Position numbers and translations under genes: made by a program
The notes under the pieces: model-generated
What the model was told of the DNA's origin: nothing
Databases searched by the model: none
Seen by the model: the letters and a program-made list of their open reading frames with translations, nothing else
NCBI RefSeq assembly: GCF_003143855.1
Contig: NZ_QFRK01000004.1
Location: forward strand, 62,001-126,000
Length of the DNA: 64,000 nt
Reading direction: 5' to 3'
Source of the DNA: Streptomyces sp. NWU339
GTDB taxonomy: Bacteria; Actinomycetota; Actinomycetes; Streptomycetales; Streptomycetaceae
Shown: piece by piece, positions 44,232 through 52,312 of the stretch
How the letters are laid out: each line of letters begins with the position of its first letter
Position numbering within the stretch: position 1 is the first letter of the stretch

Positions 44232-45299
44232 ATGACCGACCGCCTCGTCACGGCCGCCGGAGCACCGGGCCATGACCCGCGTGCCTTCATCGCCGGACTG
44301 CCCAAGGCCGAACTGCACGTGCACCACGTCGGCTCCGCCTCCCCCCGCATCGTCTCGGAACTGGCCGCCCGCCACCCGGACTCCAGGGTCCCCACCGACC
44401 CCGAGGCGCTCGCCGACTACTTCACCTTCACGGACTTCGCCCACTTCATCGACGTGTACCTGTCCGTCGTCGACCTGATCCGCACGCCCGAGGACGTCCG
44501 GCTGCTGACCTTCGAGGTGGGGCGTGAACTGGCCCGGCAGCAGGTGCGGTACGCCGAGCTGACCATCACCCCGTTCTCGTCGACCCGCCGCGGGATCGAC
44601 GCGCGTGCCTTCATGGACGCGATCGAGGACGCCCGCAAGGCGGTCGAGGCCGAGTTCGGGACGGTACTGCGCTGGTGCTTCGACATCCCCGGCGAGGCGG
44701 GCCTGGAGTCAGCCGAGGAGACGGTGCGGCTCGCCACCGACGACCGGCTGCGCCCGGAGGGCCTGGTCTCCTTCGGCCTGGGCGGACCCGAGATCGGGGT
44801 GCCCAGGCCGAAGTTCAAGCCGTACTTCGACCGCGCCATCGCCGCGGGCCTGCACTCGGTGCCGCACGCCGGTGAGACCACCGGCCCGGAGACGGTGTGG
44901 GACGCCCTGCGCGACCTGCGCGCCGAGCGGATCGGACACGGCACCAGCGCCGCCCGGGACCCCGAACTGCTCGCGCATCTCGCCGAGCGGCGCATCGCGC
45001 TGGAGGTGTGCCCCACCTCCAACATCGCCACCCGCGCGGTCCGCACCCTCGACGAACACCCCATCAAGGAGTTCGTCCGGGCCGGTGTCCTGGTGACCGT
45101 CAGCTCCGACGACCCGCCGATGTTCGGCACCGACCTCAACCACGAGTACCTGATCGCCGCGCGGCTGCTGGACCTCGACGAACGGGGCCTGGCCGAGCTG
45201 GCGAAGAACGCGGTGGAGGCGTCCTTCCTGGACCGGCCCGTCAAGACACGGCTGGCCGCCGAGATCGACTCCTACACCACGTCCTGGCTCGCCCGCTGA
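44232..45299 (+). CDS. Adenosine deaminase family protein
   Basis: A 355-residue zinc hydrolase that deaminates adenosine or a related purine nucleoside. The metal site is LPKAELHVHHVGSA, HAGETTGPETVWDAL (catalytic Glu with the third His), ERIGHGTSAARD and VTVSSDDPPMFGTDL. Note VHHVGS where most adenosine deaminases read HLDGS; this variant is often seen in actinobacterial paralogues and could shift specificity. ATG 44232 follows GGGGGAGGAAC. The gene is followed after 53 bp by a glycerophosphodiesterase, perhaps in one transcript. Confidence 0.93.
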   Translation: MTDRLVTAAGAPGHDPRAFIAGLPKAELHVHHVGSASPRIVSELAARHPDSRVPTDPEALADYFTFTDFAHFIDVYLSVVDLIRTPEDVRLLTFEVGRELARQQVRYAELTITPFSSTRRGIDARAFMDAIEDARKAVEAEFGTVLRWCFDIPGEAGLESAEETVRLATDDRLRPEGLVSFGLGGPEIGVPRPKFKPYFDRAIAAGLHSVPHAGETTGPETVWDALRDLRAERIGHGTSAARDPELLAHLAERRIALEVCPTSNIATRAVRTLDEHPIKEFVRAGVLVTVSSDDPPMFGTDLNHEYLIAARLLDLDERGLAELAKNAVEASFLDRPVKTRLAAEIDSYTTSWLAR

Positions 45300-45352
45300 G
45301 CTCCCCGGCGAACCGGCCACCCCGTGACGAACCGACCTTGCGAAGGGCTGCC

Positions 45353-46048
45353 ATGCACGACGTGACCGCCGTGGCCCACCGCGGCGACCCCTACCGCGTC
45401 CGCGAGAACACGCTCGCCTCGCTGCGTTCCGCGCTCCACCGGGGCGCGGACGCGGTCGAGTTCGACGTACGCCTCACCCGGGACGGCGTGCCGGTCCTGC
45501 TGCACGACGAGACGCTGAAGCGGCTCTGGGCACACGACCGCCCGCTGCGGTCGCTGTCCTGGGAGGAGGTGCGCGGCCTGACCGACGGCGGTGTGCCGGC
45601 CCTGCCGGACGCGCTGTCGGCGACCGAGGGCAGCAGGGTCATGCTCGACCTGCCGGGCGCCCCGCACCCGCGGGCGGTGCGCCGGATCGTGGACGTCGTA
45701 CGGGAGCACGGGGCCCAAGACCGCGTGTACTACTGCGCGGGCGCCGCCGCCATGCTCGCCGTGCGCGCGGCGGACCCGTCCGCCGAGATCGCCCTCACCC
45801 GCACGACGCTGGCCCCGCCGCGGGCCGGCTTCCTGGAGGCGATCCGCCCGCGCTGGCTGAACTACCGCTTCAGCCTGGTCGACCGGGCCCTGGCCGACCG
45901 CGTCCACCGCGACGGCTACCTGCTGTCCGTGTGGACCCCGGACACCCGCCGCTCCATGCGCCGCCTGCTGGCACTGGGCGCCGACTCGATCACGACCAAC
46001 CGCATCGACATCCTGCACACCCTGCGCAACACGAACGCCCAACCATGA
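45353..46048 (+). CDS. Glycerophosphodiester phosphodiesterase
   Basis: A 231-residue GDPD-family hydrolase that releases glycerol-3-phosphate from deacylated phospholipids. The metal and catalytic motif AHRGDPYRVRENTLASL is at the N-terminus, with VEFDVRLTRDGVPVLLHDETLKRLW shortly after, and the C-terminal VWTPDTRRSMRRLLALGADSITTNRIDIL closes the TIM barrel. No signal peptide is present, so it acts in the cytoplasm. CGAAGGG precedes ATG 45353. It ends in a strong terminator and a REP-like sequence. Confidence 0.92.
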   Translation: MHDVTAVAHRGDPYRVRENTLASLRSALHRGADAVEFDVRLTRDGVPVLLHDETLKRLWAHDRPLRSLSWEEVRGLTDGGVPALPDALSATEGSRVMLDLPGAPHPRAVRRIVDVVREHGAQDRVYYCAGAAAMLAVRAADPSAEIALTRTTLAPPRAGFLEAIRPRWLNYRFSLVDRALADRVHRDGYLLSVWTPDTRRSMRRLLALGADSITTNRIDILHTLRNTNAQP

Positions 46049-46049
46049 C

Positions 46050-46150
46050 AGTCCCCCGCGCCCCCGAAGGGGCGCGGGGCAGTTACATGTGCGGCTACCG
46101 CCGCGTGGGCGCGACCAGCCACCTACGCCCCGCAGCCTCCGGTCAGCGGA
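46050..46150. repeat. Streptomyces REP-like intergenic repeat
   Basis: The hairpin above continues into GCAGTTACATGTGCGGCTACCGCCGCGTGGGCGCGACCAGCC. From memory this combination (CCCCGCGCCCC hairpin, GGCT-CCGCCGCGTGGGCGCGACCAGCC, then CCGCAGCC) recurs between genes throughout Streptomyces genomes. Only one copy is in this window, so the repeat status rests on recall. Confidence 0.45.
46054..46079. terminator. Hairpin terminator between convergent genes
   Basis: CCCCGCGCCCC (46054-46064) pairs perfectly with GGGGCGCGGGG (46069-46079) around a four-base loop CGAA. It ends the glycerophosphodiesterase transcript and probably the convergent ALDH transcript. Confidence 0.8.
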
Positions 46151-46200
46151 ACCCGAACGGCGCCCAAGAGGCAGCCCGTCCGGCTCCCCCCGGCGGAGCG

Positions 46201-47640
46201 CTACGCGTCCAGCGACGTCATCACGTGCTTGATGCGCGTGTAGTCCTCGAAGCCGTACCCCGACAGGTCCTTGCCGTAGCCCGACTTCTTGAAACCGCCG
46301 CGCGGCATCTCCGCGACCAGCGGGATGTGGGTGTTGATCCACACGCAGCCGAAGTCGAGCTTCTTGGACATCCGCATCGCGCGGGAGTGGTCCTTGGTCC
46401 ACACCGAGGAGGCCAGCGCGTACTCGACGCCGTTGGCGTACTCCACGGCCTGGTCCTCGTCGGCGAAGGTCTGGACGGTGATGACCGGGCCGAAGACCTC
46501 CTTCTGGATGATCTCGTCGTCCTGCTTCAGGCCCGAGACGACGGTCGGCGCGTAGAAGAAGCCCTGTTCGCCGACGCGCTTGCCGCCGGCCTCCACGCGC
46601 GCGTGCGCGGGCAGCCGCTCGATGAAGCCCTCGACCTGCTTGAGCTGGTTGGGGTTGTTGAGCGGGCCGAACAGCACGTCCTCGTCGTCCGGCATGCCGG
46701 TCTTGGTGTCGGCCGCCGCCTTGGCGAGCGCGGAGACGAACTCGTCGTGGATCGACTCGTGGACGAGGACGCGGGTGGCGGCCGTGCAGTCCTGGCCGGC
46801 GTTGAAGAAGCCCGCGACGGAGATGTCCTCGACGGCCTTGGCGATGTCGGTGTCCTCGAAGACCACCACCGGAGCCTTGCCGCCCAGCTCCAGGTGGACG
46901 CGCTTGAGGTCCTTGGACGCGGCTTCGGCGACCTGCATGCCGGCGCGCACCGAACCGGTGATGGACGCCATCGCCGGGGTCTCGTGCTCGACCATCATGC
47001 GGCCGGTGTCGCGGTCGCCGCAGATGACGTTGAAGACGCCCTTGGGCAGGACCGAGCCGAGGATCTCGGCGAGCAGGACGGTGGAGGCCGGCGTGGTGTC
47101 GGACGGCTTCAGAACGACCGTGTTGCCCGCCGCGATCGCCGGGGCGAACTTCCACACGGCCATCATCATCGGGTAGTTCCAGGGGGCGACCTGGGCACAG
47201 ACGCCGACCGGTTCACGGCGCACGATGGAGGTCAGGCCCTCCATGTACTCGCCGGCCGAGCGCCCCTCCAGCATCCGTGCCGCACCCGCGAAGAAGCGGA
47301 TCTGGTCGACCATGGGCGGGATCTCCTCGGTGCGGGTCAGCCCGATGGGCTTGCCCGTGTTCTCCACCTCGGCCGCGATCAGTTCCTCGGCACGCTCCTC
47401 GAAGGCGTCCGCGACCTTCAGCAGGGCCTTCTGCCGCTCCGCCGGCGTGGTGTCGCGCCAGCCGGGAAAGGCCTCGGCGGCGGCGGCCATCGCGGCGTCC
47501 ACATCCGCCTGCCCGGACAGCGGCGCGGTCGCATACGCCTCACCGGTCACGGGGTTGACCACCTCGGTGGTCCGTCCGTCGGCGGCGTCACGGAACTCAC
47601 CGCCGATGTAGTTGCGCAGACGACGCAGCTCGGTACTCAC
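46201..47640 (-). CDS. Gamma-aminobutyraldehyde dehydrogenase
   Basis: A 479-residue ALDH of the aminobutyraldehyde/betaine-aldehyde group. Catalytic Cys285 is in NAGQDCTAATRVLV and base Glu251 in HLELGGKAPVVVFEDTDI; the coenzyme loop is APWNYPMMMAVWKFAPAIAAGNTVVLKPSDTTP. FGCVWINTHIPLVAEMPRGGFKKSGYGKDLSGYG at the C-terminus matches putrescine-pathway enzymes. It is a paralogue of the ALDH at 40783-42348. GTG 47640 has AGGAGG upstream. It is divergent from lrp and the second aminotransferase, sharing a control region with a candidate operator, so amine to aldehyde to acid steps are co-regulated. Confidence 0.93.
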   Translation of the reverse strand: MSTELRRLRNYIGGEFRDAADGRTTEVVNPVTGEAYATAPLSGQADVDAAMAAAAEAFPGWRDTTPAERQKALLKVADAFEERAEELIAAEVENTGKPIGLTRTEEIPPMVDQIRFFAGAARMLEGRSAGEYMEGLTSIVRREPVGVCAQVAPWNYPMMMAVWKFAPAIAAGNTVVLKPSDTTPASTVLLAEILGSVLPKGVFNVICGDRDTGRMMVEHETPAMASITGSVRAGMQVAEAASKDLKRVHLELGGKAPVVVFEDTDIAKAVEDISVAGFFNAGQDCTAATRVLVHESIHDEFVSALAKAAADTKTGMPDDEDVLFGPLNNPNQLKQVEGFIERLPAHARVEAGGKRVGEQGFFYAPTVVSGLKQDDEIIQKEVFGPVITVQTFADEDQAVEYANGVEYALASSVWTKDHSRAMRMSKKLDFGCVWINTHIPLVAEMPRGGFKKSGYGKDLSGYGFEDYTRIKHVMTSLDA

Positions 47641-47750
47641 TGCAGGCCCTCCTGGTGCTCCTCGTGGGTGTCCGAGGTGTCCAACCTCTGAGACACCCAC
47701 CCTAGACGGACCGCTGACGTTTTCAACACCCCCACCCGCTCCGCACCTGC

Positions 47751-47788
47751 GAAATCCGCAAACTGAAACCCTCGGGACAACGGATTTC
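47751..47788. promoter_or_regulatory. Candidate Lrp operator in the divergent lrp/ALDH promoter
   Basis: GAAATCCG (47751-47758) is inverted as CGGATTTC (47781-47788) with 22 bp between CCG and CGG, exactly as in the repeat at 42438-42473. It lies midway between the ALDH start (47640) and the Lrp start (47822), fitting autoregulation plus control of the dehydrogenase. Confidence 0.55.
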
Positions 47789-47821
47789 ATCGAATGCGCC
47801 TTGCGAAACAGTCGAGACGTC

Positions 47822-48340
47822 GTGCACAGTGACCATGTGGCCAGTCGAAGCGCAGAACCGAGGGACTCCCGCGAGTCCAAGAACGGCGGCGGCCCCCACC
47901 TGGACGCCGTCTCCCTCGCCATCATCGAGCAGCTCCAGGAGGACGGCCGGCGGCCGTACGCCGCGATCGGCAAGGCCGTCGGTCTGTCGGAGGCGGCCGT
48001 GCGCCAGCGCGTCCAGAAACTGCTCGACCACGGCGTGATGCAGATCGTCGCCGTCACGGACCCGCTCACCGTGGGTTTCCGCCGGCAGGCGATGGTCGGT
48101 GTCAACGTCGAGGGGGACGTGGAGTCCGTCGCCGACGCGCTGAGCGCCATGGACGAGTGCGAGTACGTGGTGATGACCGCGGGCTCCTTCGACCTCATGG
48201 TCGAGATCGTCTGCGAGGACGACGACCACCTTCTGGAGGTCATCAACCGACGCATCAGGGCCGTGCCCGGTGTCCGCTCCACCGAGAGTTTCGTCTACCT
48301 CAAGCTCAAGAAGCAGACCTACATGTGGGGAACCCGATGA
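47822..48340 (+). CDS. Lrp/AsnC family transcriptional regulator
   Basis: A 172-residue Lrp-type regulator. The helix-turn-helix is LDAVSLAIIEQLQEDGRRPYAAIGKAVGLSEAAVRQRVQKLLDHGVMQIVAVTD, followed by the RAM/AsnC ligand-binding domain (AMVGVNVEGDVESVADALSAMDECEYVVMTAGSFDLMVEIVCEDDDHLLEVINRRIRAVPGVRSTESFVYLKLKKQTY). GTG 47822 is used; GTG 47837 is also possible. The stop overlaps the aminotransferase start (ATGA), so regulator and enzyme are co-translated. The likely ligand is a polyamine, amino acid or pathway product, and the targets its own operon, the divergent ALDH and possibly the pot operon. Confidence 0.93.
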   Translation: MHSDHVASRSAEPRDSRESKNGGGPHLDAVSLAIIEQLQEDGRRPYAAIGKAVGLSEAAVRQRVQKLLDHGVMQIVAVTDPLTVGFRRQAMVGVNVEGDVESVADALSAMDECEYVVMTAGSFDLMVEIVCEDDDHLLEVINRRIRAVPGVRSTESFVYLKLKKQTYMWGTR

Positions 48341-49725
48341 TCGTGAGCACCGACAGCCCCAAGGATCCCAGCGACCTCAGCAGGTCCGCGTACGACCACC
48401 TGTGGATGCACTTCACCCGCATGTCCTCGTACGAGAACTCCCCCGTCCCCACCATCGTCCGCGGCGAGGGCACCTACATCTACGACGACAAGGGCAAGCG
48501 GTACCTCGACGGTCTCGCCGGCCTGTTCGTGGTCCAGGCGGGACACGGCCGCGTCGAACTCGCCGAGACCGCCTTCAAGCAGGCACAGGAACTGTCCTTC
48601 TTCCCCGTCTGGTCCTACGCCCACCCCAAGGCCGTGGAACTGGCCGAGCGGCTCGCCGACGAGGCCCCGGGCGACCTGAACAAGGTCTTCTTCACCACGG
48701 GCGGCGGTGAGGCGGTGGAGACCGCCTGGAAGCTCGCCAAGCAGTACTTCAAGCTGATCGGCAAGCCGACCAAGTACAAGGTCATCTCCCGCGCGGTGGC
48801 CTACCACGGCACCCCGCAGGGCGCCCTGTCGATCACCGGACTGCCGGGCCTCAAGGCCCCGTTCGAGCCGCTGGTACCGGGCGCGCACAAGGTGCCGAAC
48901 ACCAACATCTACCGGGCCCCGCTCCACGGCGACGATCCGGAGGCGTTCGGCCGCTGGGCCGCCGACCAGATCGAGCAGCAGATCCTCTTCGAGGGCCCGG
49001 ACACGGTCGCCGCGGTCTTCCTGGAACCGGTGCAGAACGCGGGCGGCTGCTTCCCGCCGCCGCCCGGATACTTCCAGCGGGTCCGGGAGATCTGCGACCA
49101 GTACGACGTGCTCCTCGTCTCCGACGAGGTCATCTGCGCCTTCGGCCGCCTGGGCACGACGTTCGCCTGCGACAAGTTCGGCTACGTCCCGGACATGATC
49201 ACCTGCGCCAAGGGCATGACCTCGGGCTACTCGCCCATCGGCGCGTGCATCGTCTCGGACCGCCTCGCCGAGCCGTTCTACCGGGGCGACAACGTCTTCC
49301 TGCACGGCTACACCTTCGGCGGCCACCCCGTCTCGGCCGCGGTGGCCGTGGCCAACCTCGACCTGTTCGCGCGCGAGGGCCTCAACCAGCACGTCCTGGA
49401 CAACGAGGGCGCCTTCCGCTCGACGCTGGAGAAGCTGTACGACCTGCCGATCGTCGGCGACGTCCGCGGCAACGGCTTCTTCTACGGCATCGAGCTGGTC
49501 AAGGACAAGCACACCAAGGAGACCTTCGACGACGAGGAGACCGAGCGCGTCCTGTACGGCTTCCTGTCCAAGAAGCTGTACGAGAACGGCCTGTACTGCC
49601 GTGCCGACGACCGCGGCGACCCGGTCGTCCAGCTCGCCCCGCCGCTGATCTCCGACCAGGAGACCTTCGACGAGATCGAACAGATCCTGCGCGCCACGCT
49701 GTCGGAGGCATGGACGAAGCTGTGA
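48337..49725 (+). CDS. Class-III aminotransferase, putrescine/polyamine type
   Basis: A 462-residue PLP aminotransferase. Motifs seen are YLDGLAGLFVVQAGHGR, the PLP phosphate site FFTTGGGEAVETAWKLAKQYFK, YHGTPQGALSITGLPGLK, the Asp of LLVSDEVICAFGRLGT, the Schiff-base Lys292 in CAKGMTSGYSPIGA, and GYTFGGHPVSAAVAVANL. This subgroup covers aspartate:pyruvate, beta-alanine:pyruvate and putrescine:pyruvate transaminases. Placement after lrp and next to an aminobutyraldehyde dehydrogenase favours an amine such as putrescine or cadaverine as donor. It is a different branch from gabT at 32724-34058. Confidence 0.92.
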   Translation: MIVSTDSPKDPSDLSRSAYDHLWMHFTRMSSYENSPVPTIVRGEGTYIYDDKGKRYLDGLAGLFVVQAGHGRVELAETAFKQAQELSFFPVWSYAHPKAVELAERLADEAPGDLNKVFFTTGGGEAVETAWKLAKQYFKLIGKPTKYKVISRAVAYHGTPQGALSITGLPGLKAPFEPLVPGAHKVPNTNIYRAPLHGDDPEAFGRWAADQIEQQILFEGPDTVAAVFLEPVQNAGGCFPPPPGYFQRVREICDQYDVLLVSDEVICAFGRLGTTFACDKFGYVPDMITCAKGMTSGYSPIGACIVSDRLAEPFYRGDNVFLHGYTFGGHPVSAAVAVANLDLFAREGLNQHVLDNEGAFRSTLEKLYDLPIVGDVRGNGFFYGIELVKDKHTKETFDDEETERVLYGFLSKKLYENGLYCRADDRGDPVVQLAPPLISDQETFDEIEQILRATLSEAWTKL

Positions 49726-49800
49726 CCCACCACAGCGATCCACCCCCGTGGTCCAGCGCCGTGGTCCAGCGCTGTGATCTTCGGCTGGAATGATCAATTA

Positions 49801-49847
49801 CGGCCCCGGTGCCGCCCGTTCGAGTGAGAAACGGCGGTCCGGGGCCG
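49801..49847 (+). terminator. Two-tier hairpin after the aminotransferase gene
   Basis: CGGCCCCGG (49801-49809) pairs with CCGGGGCCG (49839-49847), and inside it CCGCCCGTT pairs nearly perfectly with AACGGCGG. It lies 75 bp after the stop. A short tandem GTGGTCCAGCGC repeat precedes it near 49748-49773. Confidence 0.6.
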
Positions 49848-49977
49848 CGTGCTGTCCGGCCTCCCGCCCCGTCCTGCCTAGCGTGCCCAGTGACCGATCG
49901 GCCTTGCCTTCGTTCCCCCGCATGGGGGATTTCACAGATCTCGCACGGCATTTCTGATCCGAACCGAGGTGTACGCC

Positions 49978-50727
49978 ATGGTGGCCCCACCGGACAACGA
50001 CGTGCTCTGGACACGCTCCCTGCACTTCCGGCACAAGGACGGCTCTCCCGGGCTGAGCGGGGTCTCGCTCGGCGTCGGGGAGGGCGAGATCCTCGCCGTC
50101 GGGGGCCCGCACGGCAGCGGAAAAACGACCCTGCTGCGGTGTCTCTCCGGACTGGTGCCCGTGCGCAGCGGCGAGGTCTGGTTCAACAGCGTGCCCGTGC
50201 ACACGATGACCCCCGCCGCCCGCGAGCGGCTGCGCCGGGAACGCTTCGGCTGGATCGATCCTGCACCGGTGCTCGTCCCCGAGCTGAACGTCTGGGAGAA
50301 CACCGCTCTCCCCCTGATGCTGCGCGGCACCGCCCGGCGCCTGGCCAAGTCGACGGCCATGGAATGGCTGAAGCGCCTCGACATCGGCGACAAGGCCCGC
50401 AAGCGCCCCGCGGACCTGGTGCACGCGGAGCGCCAGCGGGTCTGCATCGCCCGCGCGCTCGCCCCGGCCCCCTCGGTGCTGTTCGCCGACGAGCCGACCG
50501 CGCCGCTGCACCGCACCGACCGCCGGCACGTCCTGCGCACGCTCACCACGGCGGCCCGTTCGCACGGCATCACGGTGCTCCTCGCGACCTCCGACACGGA
50601 CATCGCGGCCCTCGCCGACCGCACCGTCTCGCTGCTCGACGGGCGCCAGGTGCGCACCGTACACCTGCCTCCGGTCTCCGAGACCGTCGAGACAAAGGGC
50701 CGGGCCACGTGCTCGCTCTCCGTCTGA
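49978..50727 (+). CDS. ABC transporter ATP-binding protein with degenerate signature
   Basis: A 249-residue MacB/LolD-like ATPase. Walker A GGPHGSGKTTLL, the Walker B region SVLFADEPTAPLH and the switch region TVLLATSDTDIAALADRT can be followed. However, the LSGGQ signature is replaced by DLVHAERQRVCIARAL, and the switch His is replaced by Ser-Asp. Both changes are expected to weaken ATP hydrolysis or alter dimer function. ATG 49978 is preferred because GAGG lies eight bases before it; GTG 49969 is possible. The membrane protein gene downstream overlaps it by 19 bp and is surely its partner. Substrate unknown. Confidence 0.85.
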   Translation: MVAPPDNDVLWTRSLHFRHKDGSPGLSGVSLGVGEGEILAVGGPHGSGKTTLLRCLSGLVPVRSGEVWFNSVPVHTMTPAARERLRRERFGWIDPAPVLVPELNVWENTALPLMLRGTARRLAKSTAMEWLKRLDIGDKARKRPADLVHAERQRVCIARALAPAPSVLFADEPTAPLHRTDRRHVLRTLTTAARSHGITVLLATSDTDIAALADRTVSLLDGRQVRTVHLPPVSETVETKGRATCSLSV

Positions 50728-52202
50728 CCCAAGGCGCCCGTCCCGCCGTCCAGTTGCGCCGCCTCCTGGTCGCCGCCGCCTCCGCGGGCACGGGCTTTCT
50801 GCTCCTGTGCGCTCTCGGCCACGCGCTCGGCCACCCGGGTACGCCGTCCGCCTCACTGCTCCGGCTGGCCTGGTGCGCGGCCCCGCTGGCGGCCACGGTG
50901 TACTTCGCCGTCGCGGTGGCCCGGACCGACCCGGGGACCAGACCCCGGCCCGGGCTCTCGGCGGTCGGCCTCGGTCCCGTCCGCCTGATGGCCGTCTCCG
51001 CGACGACCACGGCCCTGGCCTGCACCCTGGGGTCGGTGGTCGCCCTCCTCGTCTTCCTCCATCTGCGCGGCGACCTCACCGGGATGCCCGTCGACGGGGC
51101 CGCCACCGAGTTCCTGGCCACGGGCAGGCCCCTGCCGCTCCCGGCGGCCCTGATGCTGCTGGCGCTGCCGCCGGTGAACGCGTCGGCGGCGGTGGCGGTG
51201 GCACTGCGTCCGCACGAGCGGGCCACGGGCGCGTCCCGTGCGGAGCAGGCCACGAGCGCGTCCCCTGCGGAGCAGGCCACGAGCGCGTCCCCTGCGGGGC
51301 GGAGGTACGGCCGCTTCGGCGCGTACCGGAGTACCGCGGAGCGGGAGACGTTCGGGGCGTACGGACGCTTCGGCAGGCATCTGGCAGCGGCGCCCCACGG
51401 CCGACGGCCGACCGCAGCCCAGCGGCAACAGGAACCGGAAGCCGTCCCGGAGGAGACGCGGGTGCGCTCGCCCGGGCCGGACGGCGCGAGCGACGGCCCC
51501 GCGCCGGCCGCCGGGGAGCCGGTCGCCGGGGAGCCGGTCGCCGGGGAGCTGCTCGCCAGGGAGCCGGCCGGCGTCCCGGCCGTCGGAAAGTCGGCTGCCG
51601 TCCCGGCCGGCGCCCGCTCGGCACCTTCCGGTCTGCCCTGGGGCATCGCCGCGCTGGCCGCGGGACTGGCCGTGGAGACCTACGCGAGCCGTGGCGGTGC
51701 CGCCGCCTCCCCCGGGGACCGGCCCGGGGCCCTGGCCGGACTGGCGCTGACCGTCGTCGGCCTCACCTTGGTCGGCCCCGGCCTCACCCATCTGTGCGGC
51801 CGTCTGCTGCAGTCGGTCCGCCCGGGGGCCCTGCGACTGCTGGCCGGTCGGCTCCTCATGACGGAGGCCACCCGGATCGGCCGTCCGCTGGGTGTGGTCT
51901 GCGCCGTGCTGTCGGCCGCGTACGCCATGAGCCGGCACTACTACGCCGACGACCTGTCGGCAGGGCCGCTCACCCTGCTCGGGGTGCTGGTGGTGACGGG
52001 GTGCACCGTGGCGACCCTGCTGACGGCCGCCGTCGAGGCCAAGCACGCGCACGCCGGCACCACGGCCGCGCTGCTGCGTCTGGGCGCTCCCGCCTCGACC
52101 CCGCGCCGGGCCGCGGCCCTCAGGGCCGGTGCGCTCCTCGCCCTGTTCGGGCCGCTGACCGTGGCCGTGGCGGGATTGTCGGCTCTCCCTCTGTCCCTCT
52201 GA
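50709..52202 (+). CDS. Multi-pass membrane protein, partner of the ABC ATPase
   Basis: A 497-residue membrane protein that I do not recognise as a defined family; FtsX-like permease of an ABC system is the best guess. Hydrophobic segments are at the N-terminus (LLVAAASAGTGFLLLCALGHAL, LAWCAAPLAATVYFAVAVA, LMAVSATTTALACTLGSVVALLVFL) and in the second half (LPWGIAALAAGLAVETYA, LAGLALTVVGLTLVGPGLTHLCGRLL, PLGVVCAVLSAAYAMS, LLGVLVVTGCTVATLLTAAV, LLALFGPLTVAVAGLSAL). Between them lies a 150-residue low-complexity linker with tandem units: a 27-bp repeat at 51240-51293 (AEQATSASP) and a 15-bp repeat near 51515-51545 (GEPVA). GTG 50709 overlaps the ATPase gene by 19 bp. Confidence 0.75.
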   Translation: MLALRLTQGARPAVQLRRLLVAAASAGTGFLLLCALGHALGHPGTPSASLLRLAWCAAPLAATVYFAVAVARTDPGTRPRPGLSAVGLGPVRLMAVSATTTALACTLGSVVALLVFLHLRGDLTGMPVDGAATEFLATGRPLPLPAALMLLALPPVNASAAVAVALRPHERATGASRAEQATSASPAEQATSASPAGRRYGRFGAYRSTAERETFGAYGRFGRHLAAAPHGRRPTAAQRQQEPEAVPEETRVRSPGPDGASDGPAPAAGEPVAGEPVAGELLAREPAGVPAVGKSAAVPAGARSAPSGLPWGIAALAAGLAVETYASRGGAAASPGDRPGALAGLALTVVGLTLVGPGLTHLCGRLLQSVRPGALRLLAGRLLMTEATRIGRPLGVVCAVLSAAYAMSRHYYADDLSAGPLTLLGVLVVTGCTVATLLTAAVEAKHAHAGTTAALLRLGAPASTPRRAAALRAGALLALFGPLTVAVAGLSALPLSL

Positions 52203-52312
52203 AGGACAGGGGCGCGCGAAAAGGCTCTCCACCGGGCGATGAGTTCCGGGCCGGCCCCCGGTCCACCCCGTCGAACGCCACGGAACCCGGCACCCCCAGG
52301 GAGAGACCCGAC

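Noticed and set aside
40786..44235. A plus-strand frame of 1149 codons across several minus-strand genes
   Set aside because: It runs antisense through the ALDH gene, out of frame through NADAR, and antisense again through DUF4190; no protein signature is seen.
49800..49977. Possible gene start upstream of the ABC ATPase in the frame open from 49809
   Set aside because: The frame continues out of phase through the ATPase gene and belongs to the downstream membrane protein only from GTG 50709; no initiation signal exists near 49809.
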